A DNA stretch of 38,872 nucleotides. It comes from Baffinella frigidus. Taxonomy: Eukaryota; Cryptophyceae; Cryptomonadales; Baffinellaceae. Positions 1 through 6,807 of the stretch are shown piece by piece. The stretch is taken from the NCBI GenBank assembly GCA_026770585.1, contig MU647545.1, positions 58,590-97,461 on the forward strand. Reading direction: 5' to 3'. The position numbers and the translations under genes are program-made. The notes beneath the pieces were generated by a model. It had not been told where the DNA came from and ran no database searches. It was given only the letters and a program-made list of their open reading frames with translations. How positions within the stretch are numbered: the first letter of the stretch is position 1; each line of letters begins with the position of its first letter.

Positions 1-120
1 TCAACCACTCCAGAGCCGACTACGACCAGTTCAACCACTCCAGAGCCGACTACGACCAGTTCAACCACTCCAGAGCCGACTACGACCAGTTCAACCACTC
101 CAGCGCCGACTACGACCACT
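1..120 (+). repeat. 30-bp tandem repeat coding for a Ser/Thr/Pro stalk
   Basis: Four 30-bp units starting tcaaccactccag; the first three are identical and the fourth carries changes (gcgccg, accact). The array is in frame with the glycoprotein gene and may extend beyond the left edge, so the window may end here because the repeat could not be assembled. Confidence 0.95.
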
Positions 121-954
121 CCAATGCCTCGTCTTGAAGCTGAAGTGGACTTCTCTGTGATGGTTTCGATACCTATTGCCGAGTTCACTGCAGCCAGGCG
201 CGCGGCGTACGTGTCTGGTGTGGAGCGTGCAATAAACATTACAGGCGCTGTAGTGAAAATCACTTCAGTCAAGGAACCGCAGTCGCGTCGACGCCTGCTA
301 GCGTCGACAACGGTGGTGGGTACGTCTGTCTCTACCCCACCCTACCAGATGATATTGGTAGTGATAGCCGCCAACTTTGAAACAATCGAGATAGCTATGC
401 GATCCACAGACATGTTAGTAGTGGATGTGTCTGGGAGCACCTTAGTGATGTCAGCCGCCGTGTTTTCAACCTTCCGCGAATCTATCGATCCGTCACAAAC
501 ATCGAATGTGGACCAGAACGAGGGAAATGTGATCGTCACGTACGCCCCTAGTGCGCGGAAGGCGGACACGCTGGTTGTCGTTACAATCTCTCAACTTCCC
601 GCAACCGACACGACATCATCTCCTGCGCCCAATCCAAGAATCACAGATAAGCTCCTGAATGTTTGGAAAGGGCGTTGGGGTACCACTATTGGGACTGTGC
701 CGTTTGTGACCATTGCACTCGTATGCGGGGGTGTGATTGTCTGCACATGCTTTTGCTGTACTCTATGCATTTTAACGCATACAGCTGAAGACACACCATT
801 TGACAAGGAGAGGGGGTACACATATGATGGTTACACATACGATGTGATGCCACCTCATTCACGCATATGTGAACCGGCGACCCCAAGGGTGCGATTGTCA
901 CTACAAACTGCTGAATTCACGAAACACCTACAGAACGCGTGGCATGAGGCATGA
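1..954 (+). CDS. Mucin-like type I membrane glycoprotein, 5' end missing
   Basis: The frame is open from base 1, so the gene is cut by the window edge; 317 codons are visible. It begins with four copies of a 10-residue Ser/Thr/Pro repeat (STTPEPTTTS), a typical O-glycosylated stalk. A beta-rich domain of about 100 residues follows (from MPRLEAEVDF), with a VKITSV...SRRRLLAS segment that resembles SEA-like extracellular domains common in algal and stramenopile surface proteins. A second Pro/Thr linker leads to one membrane span (TIGTVPFVTIALVCGGVIV) ending in a Cys-rich stretch, then a tail of about 65 residues with Tyr repeats (GYTYDGYTYD). This looks like a virion or infected-cell surface protein. 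The domain match is by eye only; the membrane topology is secure. Confidence 0.8.
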   Translation, partial: STTPEPTTTSSTTPEPTTTSSTTPEPTTTSSTTPAPTTTTPMPRLEAEVDFSVMVSIPIAEFTAARRAAYVSGVERAINITGAVVKITSVKEPQSRRRLLASTTVVGTSVSTPPYQMILVVIAANFETIEIAMRSTDMLVVDVSGSTLVMSAAVFSTFRESIDPSQTSNVDQNEGNVIVTYAPSARKADTLVVVTISQLPATDTTSSPAPNPRITDKLLNVWKGRWGTTIGTVPFVTIALVCGGVIVCTCFCCTLCILTHTAEDTPFDKERGYTYDGYTYDVMPPHSRICEPATPRVRLSLQTAEFTKHLQNAWHEA

Positions 955-998
955 TCCTGACAGAGAACTGTGTCTATTTACTCCATCACCCACATCAC

Positions 999-1457
999 TC
1001 ACATCGCGGCGCGGGGGGGCATGAGTGGACGGGGGTCGGCTGGGTATCGTGGGTTGGGAATCCACGGCACGGCGCGGTGCTCTGGCATATATGCAATCCC
1101 TTGCTCGGGTACCTCAAGGAGCTCGGGCATTTCGAGCTCGGGAACCTCGAGCTCTGGCATCTCGAGCTCGGGAACCTCCATCCTACACAGCTGGAGCCTA
1201 GGTGCGTCGGTTTCGGGCTTCTTGGTCCTGGGCTTCTTGGTCTTGGGCTTCTTGGTCCTGGGCTTCTTGGTCCTGGGCTTCTTGGTCCTGGGCTTCTTGG
1301 TCTTGGACTTCTTGGTCTTGGGCTTCTTGAGCTTGGGTGCCGTCGGCCGCTTGGGAGATGCCGTCGGCCGCTTGGGAGATGCGTTCGCGGCCAAGATCAT
1401 GATTGCCATGCGGGGGTTCTCCACCGGCCTGCGCGCGGTCTGCTTGGTGCGGGCCAT
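999..1457 (-). CDS. Histone H3 tail mimic with H1-like lysine/proline repeats
   Basis: The 152-residue product starts M-ARTKQTAR. Once the initiator Met is removed, residues 1-8 are identical to the N-terminus of eukaryotic histone H3, including R2, T3, K4 and R8. H3 K9 is replaced by R and S10 by P. Two SPKRPTA units like histone H1 S/T-P-K/R sites follow at residues 27-40, then about eight pentads of KKPRT/KKPKT type (43-82), an acidic PELEM/PELEV stretch (95-117) and a Pro-rich end. There is no histone fold. It starts divergently from the zinc-finger gene across a GTAGTAAA-rich promoter. Inference: a nuclear protein that presents an H3 tail to chromatin readers or modifiers. The plus-strand frames over the same bases give only low-complexity Leu/Gly text and are shadows. 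Confidence 0.8.
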   Translation of the reverse strand: MARTKQTARRPVENPRMAIMILAANASPKRPTASPKRPTAPKLKKPKTKKSKTKKPRTKKPRTKKPRTKKPKTKKPRTKKPETDAPRLQLCRMEVPELEMPELEVPELEMPELLEVPEQGIAYMPEHRAVPWIPNPRYPADPRPLMPPRAAM

Positions 1458-1730
1458 GCGGGGACGTCAGAGAAGGTGAAGAGCTTACAAATCAAACCCT
1501 TGTGTACCGTGTAGTAAAGACATGTGAAATCATGTCGTGTAGTAAACAACGGTGTAATCATGTCATGTAGTAAAGACAGATGTCATCATACCTACGTGTT
1601 GAAGGTAAAGACCGGTGTAATCATGTCGTGTAGTAAAGACTAGACCTTGTGTAGTAATTTACTACACCGTGTTCATGAAAGGATTTCCCTGACTTGAAAC
1701 GATTATTCGGCACCAACTTGAGCTGCAAGC
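1458..1730. promoter_or_regulatory. Divergent promoter region with GTAGTAAA repeats
   Basis: The region separates the H3-tail gene (leftward) from the C2H2 gene (rightward). It holds five copies of the core GTAGTAA(A), several inside a longer unit aatcatgtcgtgtagtaaag (near 1530, 1555 and 1620), and a palindromic GTAGTAATTTACTAC near 1650-1664. The same core recurs upstream of the other GC-rich genes of this window at 8.5, 21.6 and 38.7 kb. I see no TATTTAA box. A role as a shared promoter element is inferred from position and recurrence. Confidence 0.6.
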
Positions 1731-2507
1731 ATGGAGGCGACCGCTGCCTTGAAGACGCGCAAGTGGATTGAGAACCACCAGCGGCTACTGACGCGCGCAG
1801 CGTCACCGGAGATACAGCAGTCGGACGTGTCAGGGAAACGTCTGCGGGAAGACGTACTCCTCTCGGATGAGGACGAAGCTGGGGTCTCCGCGGGGGAGGG
1901 TGGACGGGGGTCTCAACTGGTCAAGCGTTTTCGCCAAGAAGCTCCGGGGAACAGCATGCGGGTAGCTGTCAGCAACGTGGTGGTGGCGGGGGGCTTCGCT
2001 TGCAAGACGTGCGGCATGACCTTCACCGACAGGAGCAACATGAATGCGCACGAGAAGATCCACACGGGGGTGAAGTCACACATGTGCACGATATGCGCGA
2101 AGGGCTTCTACGTGCTCAGCAAGCTCACCGCCCACATGGAGTCGCACAAGAGGAAGGATGCAAAGAAGCTTCTGAACGTGCTGCACGAGTGCGAGACGTG
2201 CGGCAAGGACTTCCCCAAGCAAAGCCAGCTCCTCGCCCACATGGAGTCGCACAAGAGGAAGGATGCAAAGAAGCTTCTGAAAACGCCGCTTCTCTCCTCC
2301 GCGGCCGCTGTGCCTCCCCCCCGATACGTTGTCCCTGCGCTCCCTCCGACGTGTCTGATCGACTTCCTCGCCCCTCCGTCGGCGGTCAACTTCCTCGCCC
2401 CTCCGACACCTCGTTTCCAACGCATCGCCCCTCCGGTACCGCCGTTCAACATTTCCGCACCTCCGGTGCCTCCGGACGACCTTCTCGTACCTCCGAGGCC
2501 CGTATGA
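1731..2507 (+). CDS. C2H2 zinc-finger protein (three fingers)
   Basis: Product of 258 residues. Three classical C-X2-C-X12-H-X3-H fingers are visible: C91/C94/H107/H111, C119/C122/H135/H139 and C154/C157/H170/H174. Finger 1 ends in an HTGVK linker; fingers 2 and 3 end in an identical AHMESHKRKDAKKLL block that is also identical in DNA, so finger 3 and its basic linker look recently duplicated. The N-terminal 75 residues are charged, with an acidic patch (LLSDEDEAG). The C-terminus (about 190-258) is a low-complexity APP/VPP proline repeat. Expected role: sequence-specific DNA binding in the nucleus, for viral or host transcription. It is divergent with the H3-tail gene. Target and specificity cannot be read from the sequence. 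Confidence 0.85.
   Translation: MEATAALKTRKWIENHQRLLTRAASPEIQQSDVSGKRLREDVLLSDEDEAGVSAGEGGRGSQLVKRFRQEAPGNSMRVAVSNVVVAGGFACKTCGMTFTDRSNMNAHEKIHTGVKSHMCTICAKGFYVLSKLTAHMESHKRKDAKKLLNVLHECETCGKDFPKQSQLLAHMESHKRKDAKKLLKTPLLSSAAAVPPPRYVVPALPPTCLIDFLAPPSAVNFLAPPTPRFQRIAPPVPPFNISAPPVPPDDLLVPPRPV
2129..2281 (+). repeat. 48-bp direct repeat within the zinc-finger gene
   Basis: Positions 2129-2176 and 2234-2281 are identical (starting cgcccacatggagtcgcac) at a period of 105 bp. Each copy encodes the second half of a finger plus the KRKDAKKLL linker. Confidence 0.9.
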
Positions 2508-2599
2508 AGGCGCATGCGCGCACGCAGACGCGGGTGGTGGTGTGGTGTGGTTTCTGTAATTTAATGAACCGTGTTAGCTGAGCACCTATCGAAGTCACT

Positions 2600-3265
2600 C
2601 TATTCATCCTTCGTGATCCCATGCTTTGTGTTGGTATCCTTGAAGTAGCTCATAAACGCAGCGACGGTAGTAGAAAACAGACTGTTGAGGAATATGTTGA
2701 TGATCTCAGGTGCCCAGATGACGAAGATGAAGACGGCGTCCCGGACATGTGGAAACATTTGTTTGCGAGAGAATGTGTAGTAGATGATCAACCCCAGAGC
2801 CATGATCATGATGTGTCGTATGTTGTGAGCGCCATGGATTGTGTCTGGGTGTGCGGGGGCACAGAACCAAGCAAAGTGTACGGCTGCGGTAATCCCGGCG
2901 AGAAACGTCGCGTTCTTGGCGTACGAGAGCGTGATACAGATCAGAGTCCAGTACACGACTGCGAGGTAGACCCCAAAGAGAATGTGCAGGACGGTTCCTA
3001 CGCGGCAGCGTGTTTGTGTGAGGAGTGAGGGTATGCACAGAGCAAGCCAGATGGAGCTGACGAGGATGAGTGGGGTGAAAACTGTGACGACGTTCCATCC
3101 CGTTTCAGCGGTCCCTTTCTCTTGACTCTCAATGTGTTCGTAACTGTGCAGGCGATAGACTACGATAAGCAATGCCTTGAGAGGTATCGGGCATGCTGTA
3201 TTTGTTGCGGGCATGGGGCCGTGTTCCCAGAGGTTCCAACTGTTACGACGCATTCTGTGGGTCAT
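2600..3265 (-). CDS. Multi-pass membrane protein, unassigned
   Basis: Product of 221 residues, with about five to six hydrophobic segments from residue 60 on, for example VFTPLILVSSIWLALCI, VLHILFGVYLAVVYWTLICI, HIMIMALGLIIYYTF and DAVFIFVIWAPEIINIF. The N-terminal 55 residues are polar and there is no clear signal peptide. The start at 3265 is an ATG, with an ATTTAAA box about 26-32 nt upstream on the minus strand. It heads a run of leftward genes in the TATA-box class. I do not recognise the family. Membrane location is clear; function is unknown. Confidence 0.75.
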   Translation of the reverse strand: MTHRMRRNSWNLWEHGPMPATNTACPIPLKALLIVVYRLHSYEHIESQEKGTAETGWNVVTVFTPLILVSSIWLALCIPSLLTQTRCRVGTVLHILFGVYLAVVYWTLICITLSYAKNATFLAGITAAVHFAWFCAPAHPDTIHGAHNIRHIMIMALGLIIYYTFSRKQMFPHVRDAVFIFVIWAPEIINIFLNSLFSTTVAAFMSYFKDTNTKHGITKDE

Positions 3266-3287
3266 GGCTTGGTGGTCTTAAGGGTTC

Positions 3288-3300
3288 TGGTTTAAATGGC
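3288..3300 (-). promoter_or_regulatory. TATA-like box of the 221-residue membrane protein gene
   Basis: The minus strand reads gccATTTAAAcc; the core lies at 3291-3297, about 26-32 nt before the ATG at 3265. This matches the position of TATTTAA boxes seen before other genes of this window. Confidence 0.55.
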
Positions 3301-3433
3301 TGAGCCAGTTCTTATTGGCATGCTACGTGTGTGATTCACGATAGAGACATTTGGTTATTTTCTTTTGTTATAGTCTTACGTGAAGACTGGAAACACCTTG
3401 AAAATAGGGTTCACCAGTTCGCAGAAGTGACAC

Positions 3434-3844
3434 CTACGCATGGAAAAAGGCGACGAGGGCTTCGACTTCTTCCGCAGAGACCCCAGCGCGCTGAGCAATC
3501 TGCTTCATTTGGTCCATCGCGTCTTGGATTTTACCGATGTGGCCAGTGAGATGGCCGTTCAGCATATCCACGCTCTCCGCGGTCATGGGCCCGTCAAGGG
3601 TTGGCATGACCGCGACGGGTGCCAGGAGGGCTTCCCCGTCAGTGTTGCCCTTGTTCACTGCAGCCGCGTGCACCCTGTGCAGAGCCGCAAGGGACCTCTG
3701 TGCAAACGTGCGCAACTCTTGGTTGTTATCCAACACCTCATGCATGTCAGCGGACACGACAGTCGGTTCCAGTTCCTGGATAGCCAGTTGCTCTTTGTAT
3801 GAACGGCCACTCCGCGTGCGCGAAATGCCACTCCGTGTCAACAT
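3434..3844 (-). CDS. Small helical protein, unassigned
   Basis: Product of 136 residues, ATG at 3844. The N-terminus is basic and Ser/Arg-rich (TRSGISRTRSGRSY). The rest is predicted helical, with a C-terminal Ala/Glu/Gln-rich amphipathic stretch (KIQDAMDQMKQIAQRAGVSA). There is no signal peptide or membrane span. A perfect TATTTAAG box lies 52-59 nt upstream. Size and composition would fit a small virion or scaffold protein, but nothing identifies it. Confidence 0.65.
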   Translation of the reverse strand: MLTRSGISRTRSGRSYKEQLAIQELEPTVVSADMHEVLDNNQELRTFAQRSLAALHRVHAAAVNKGNTDGEALLAPVAVMPTLDGPMTAESVDMLNGHLTGHIGKIQDAMDQMKQIAQRAGVSAEEVEALVAFFHA

Positions 3845-3895
3845 ACCGTGCCCCCCTCTGGGGGGTAGGCAGCGGTTGCATGGAGTGTGGGTAGT

Positions 3896-3903
3896 CTTAA
3901 ATA
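3896..3903 (-). promoter_or_regulatory. TATTTAAG box of the 136-residue protein gene
   Basis: The minus strand reads tgTATTTAAGac, 52-59 nt before the ATG at 3844. It lies just left of the stop of the neighbouring 669-residue gene. Confidence 0.6.
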
Positions 3904-3928
3904 CACCTAGACACGCTAGCTTAATTTA

Positions 3929-5938
3929 CTATTTGACAATGAAGCTAGCCAAGAGTATTGTGTGGTCTTTGAGACCTGCCTGTGGTATATCCAACCATTC
4001 GTAGGTACTGGCGACCCACAAGAGTCTGCGGTAACGATTGTTTGGCTGGAAGGATGTGTACGCGTTAAGGGCGAATGTCTGCGCGACAAGTGGGGATGTT
4101 GTTTCGTCGTTGAAAAGTCTTGTGAACCATGAGGTGTCTTCCATTAGAGACGTTGCTACGTGTGTGTGTGCTGGAAGTAGCAATGTCCCTGCACGCATCA
4201 ACTCACGGACGGCGCAGTAGTCTGGCAGTGTGGCGCAGGCGTTTTGAAAAACATGTGAGGTGGTGATGTGTTTATCTGAAAACCTGACTGAGTAGGCTGC
4301 GCCAGTGCGGACAAGGTTATTGAGAGTGTTGTGTAGCGACTCGTCTCTGACGTGAATTGATATGAGGTCGACCATCGAGACCTGTTGGGTGGACACTGGG
4401 GGGAACGATGCGTCTTCACCAATGAGGGCGATGGTGATGATGCTGTCTAGGATCCCTCTCGCACGGAGGTTTGGTGCAGTCATGGCCATATGCGGGTACA
4501 TCGTGGCAGATGGGACGAGTGGGACGTCTGGGGTGCCTTCTTGAAGCGGGGTTAGGTCACTCCCCGTGTATAGCAATAGTCGTACTATGTCCTTTGAGTC
4601 TGGACGCCTCACCACTATGGCACCGCAGCGGATAGTGGTAGCAAGGAGTGGAGTCTGGACGTTCATAAATGTATGCATCTCTGGATGTGTCTTGGTACCC
4701 ACTGCGTTGGTATCCAAGGCGTGTAAGCGCAGCCTGAGGAATAGCTGGTCCGTTGGACTAGGTGCTGTATTGGATTGGGACAATTTCACGCGAAATCGGT
4801 ACGCGATGACACCGGTCTCTGTCAGTGGGTCTCTCCAAACTGTCTCTATTTGGCAGAATGAAGAGTTGACTCTGATGAGGTCTGTTGCACACCCTGCAGG
4901 TATCACAGCCTGCTGCATATCAGGACAGCTCACAGCGTTCCACATAGACTCGTCCGTGTAGGAAATGCTCGGCGCGATGACGAAGACGCTCTGTGTTGGG
5001 TCGAGTCGTGGTGTTGTGACGCCGTCTTCGAGTCGGAACGTCACGACAGCTGTGTACCCCCAGCCTGTCTCCGTGAGACCTGATTGAATGCCCCCTTCCG
5101 CATTCCCTGAGTAGGTCTCAATGACCTGGACGTTGGTAGTTTCTATGAAATTAAATCGTTGTGCAGTGACTGCCGTGAACGATCGGGATAGAGGGACCGT
5201 TTCTGGGTCTGACACCCGCACCAGTCCAGAATATATGTGGTCGTGTGCGTTGCTGTTGCCATTGACCACATTTAGGAACGCGACACCGATTGTGAGTATT
5301 CTTGAAGTCTCTGAGTCTGTACTGGCTGGGGTTGGAGAGAGGATAGTGAACATGTCATGTGGGATATCGATATGTATCAGGTCTACGTCGGGGATCGTTG
5401 GGTGTGTAGTGATGGTTGCACTGGTGTTGAGCATTTGCTCTAACCCACTTGAGGTGCTGTTTCGGGGAATTGTGTCGGAATCGAAGTATCCGTGCAGAAG
5501 CTGCTTCGTACCCACTGTTGAGGTTGCTAACTGTAAAATAGAGGCTGTGGCGTTAATGGGTATCCAAGCGTTTGGCGAGAGTAGGAACGTGCGTACTTGC
5601 CCACTCTCTGTTGGGGTGGTTGCCCACGCGGGTGTGATGAAAAGAACCGCAACGTGTCCTGGTTTATCTGTAAAAGAATTCCCAGGACACGAAACTCGAG
5701 CGGAGACTCGCCACGTGAGACCGGGAAGAAGCTCTACCCGCTCTAGTGCAAACCCAAATGCAACCGTTTCCTCAAATGTGGCCCCCCACGGGTTCCCTGA
5801 AAGTAGATGAGACTCAGGGGGGGCAATAACACTCTGTGCCGACGCCATCAGAAATGGACTGCGGAAGAGTGACTTGTTGATACACAGGAAGCTTAGGGTA
5901 AGACATGAAACAAAAGTGGGAAGTGTAGGGGCTGGCAT
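3929..5938 (-). CDS. Putative secreted or virion surface protein, 669 residues
   Basis: The open frame runs to a TTG at 6001, but the first ATG is at 5938, and it sits 13 nt downstream of a promoter copy that also precedes the neighbouring 133-residue gene; 5938 is therefore the preferred start. An internal ATG at 5848 (MASAQSV) is an alternative. The N-terminus (MPAPTLPTFVSCLTLSFLCI) can act as a signal peptide. The rest is beta-rich, with few charges, several N-glycosylation sequons (NATA, NSTS, NTSA, NSSF) and a repeated style of Thr/Val-rich strands. No C-terminal membrane span is visible. It is probably lumenal or on the particle surface. No family was recognised. Confidence 0.75.
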   Translation of the reverse strand: MPAPTLPTFVSCLTLSFLCINKSLFRSPFLMASAQSVIAPPESHLLSGNPWGATFEETVAFGFALERVELLPGLTWRVSARVSCPGNSFTDKPGHVAVLFITPAWATTPTESGQVRTFLLSPNAWIPINATASILQLATSTVGTKQLLHGYFDSDTIPRNSTSSGLEQMLNTSATITTHPTIPDVDLIHIDIPHDMFTILSPTPASTDSETSRILTIGVAFLNVVNGNSNAHDHIYSGLVRVSDPETVPLSRSFTAVTAQRFNFIETTNVQVIETYSGNAEGGIQSGLTETGWGYTAVVTFRLEDGVTTPRLDPTQSVFVIAPSISYTDESMWNAVSCPDMQQAVIPAGCATDLIRVNSSFCQIETVWRDPLTETGVIAYRFRVKLSQSNTAPSPTDQLFLRLRLHALDTNAVGTKTHPEMHTFMNVQTPLLATTIRCGAIVVRRPDSKDIVRLLLYTGSDLTPLQEGTPDVPLVPSATMYPHMAMTAPNLRARGILDSIITIALIGEDASFPPVSTQQVSMVDLISIHVRDESLHNTLNNLVRTGAAYSVRFSDKHITTSHVFQNACATLPDYCAVRELMRAGTLLLPAHTHVATSLMEDTSWFTRLFNDETTSPLVAQTFALNAYTSFQPNNRYRRLLWVASTYEWLDIPQAGLKDHTILLASFIVK

Positions 5939-5951
5939 GTTCACGAGTGCT

Positions 5952-5998
5952 GATTTTATGCAAAGTATACTGAAATACGTCACCTCTACCGATACCAC
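5952..5998 (-). promoter_or_regulatory. Promoter repeat, copy 1 (669-residue gene)
   Basis: This is a 47-bp element that reappears with few changes at 6433-6477. On the minus strand it reads gtggtatcggtagaggtgac, then a tatttcagta core and a cataaaatc end. The ATG at 5938 follows 13 nt later. Because the second copy also ends just before an ATG, both are taken as promoters. Confidence 0.65.
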
Positions 5999-6011
5999 CA
6001 ATTTACACTAT

Positions 6012-6413
6012 TCACAATCGCCCTCGATGAGCCCCCTCAAGGCGCCCCCGTGAAAAATCACGAAGCCGTGAATCGCGGACCGCTATACGCCTGGCCTTTG
6101 CCTCTTGACGCTTGATCGCTGTCTGCGTCGCCATCATCTCCTCAGACTTCTTATGAAACATGCCATCACGACCCATGAATTCGGTATCAACGTACGATAG
6201 GAGTGCCTCCTGCATGGCGTGACGACGAAGAGCCAGATCGTGAGGCGACATATGCATATCATCCTCAAGTTCTTCCTTTCGGTAGATTTCTTCATACAGG
6301 GCTTCATCGTCGTCCTGTGTCCATTCGCTGTAACAGTCCGGCTCGGGTCGAGAATCACGTTCATTGGCTTCAGCATGGAGCTGATTGAGGGTCCATTTCG
6401 TGTAATACCCCAT
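6012..6413 (-). CDS. Small charged protein, unassigned
   Basis: Product of 133 residues, ATG at 6413. It is rich in Asp/Glu in the middle (TQDDDEALYEEIYRKEELED) and basic at the C-terminus (RRIAVRDSRLRDFSRGRLEG). It is helical and has no membrane span. It lies immediately upstream of the 669-residue gene and uses the second copy of the shared promoter repeat, 19 nt before its ATG, so the two genes are likely expressed together. A tegument-like or assembly role is possible, but nothing in the sequence proves it. Confidence 0.7.
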   Translation of the reverse strand: MGYYTKWTLNQLHAEANERDSRPEPDCYSEWTQDDDEALYEEIYRKEELEDDMHMSPHDLALRRHAMQEALLSYVDTEFMGRDGMFHKKSEEMMATQTAIKRQEAKARRIAVRDSRLRDFSRGRLEGAHRGRL

Positions 6414-6807
6414 GGTTATATCTAATGAATATGATTTTATTTTAAGTACTGAAATATGCCACCTCTACCGATGCCACTGAATTTGTAAGATCCACCATCA
6501 CTCTCGTTGGAAATGCGCGAGGGTATGGTGAAGACCTCGATATACGTGTGCCACGTGACGGATTTGGCAAGCCCCTTAACAAAATGTACGCGCCTGTGCC
6601 ACGTGACTAATTTGAGGAGTTTCTTACCAATTTCGACGGGTATTTTCAAGATGGTCTGGACAGGCGATAGAACAATATGGGGGTCGTATGCGTATACTTT
6701 AGAGCTGCGTGGGGGTCGTAACCACGAACACACCATTGCATTGAGGTTTGTTTACTCATAAACGTTCAAATACGGCACGACTCCTTCACGCGAGTGACCA
6801 CGGACCA
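6414..6807. other. Intergenic stretch with promoter repeat; no convincing gene
   Basis: The left part holds promoter copy 2 (6433-6477). The rest has a 99-codon minus frame (6437-6736) and an 84-codon plus frame (6507-6761), overlapping one another. The minus frame would end inside the promoter repeat, and neither looks like a conserved protein. A short direct repeat, tgtgccacgtgac, occurs near 6547 and 6595. The ATTTAAA/TATTTAA pattern is absent here. Confidence 0.5.
6433..6477 (-). promoter_or_regulatory. Promoter repeat, copy 2 (133-residue gene)
   Basis: It matches the element at 5952-5998: the GGTAGAGGTG block and the atatttcagta core are conserved, and the trailing part reads ttaaaataaaatc. 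It ends 19 nt before the ATG at 6413. Confidence 0.65.

Noticed and set aside
951-1514. Plus-strand frames of 187 and 169 codons over the H3-tail gene
   Set aside because: They are Leu/Gly or Ser/Gly low-complexity shadows of the minus-strand KKPRT repeats; the minus frame has the exact H3 start and a promoter array upstream.
6437-6736. 99-codon minus-strand gene
   Set aside because: Its 3' end lies inside promoter copy 2 of the 133-residue gene, and the text shows no protein-like features; an overlapping plus frame is equally open.
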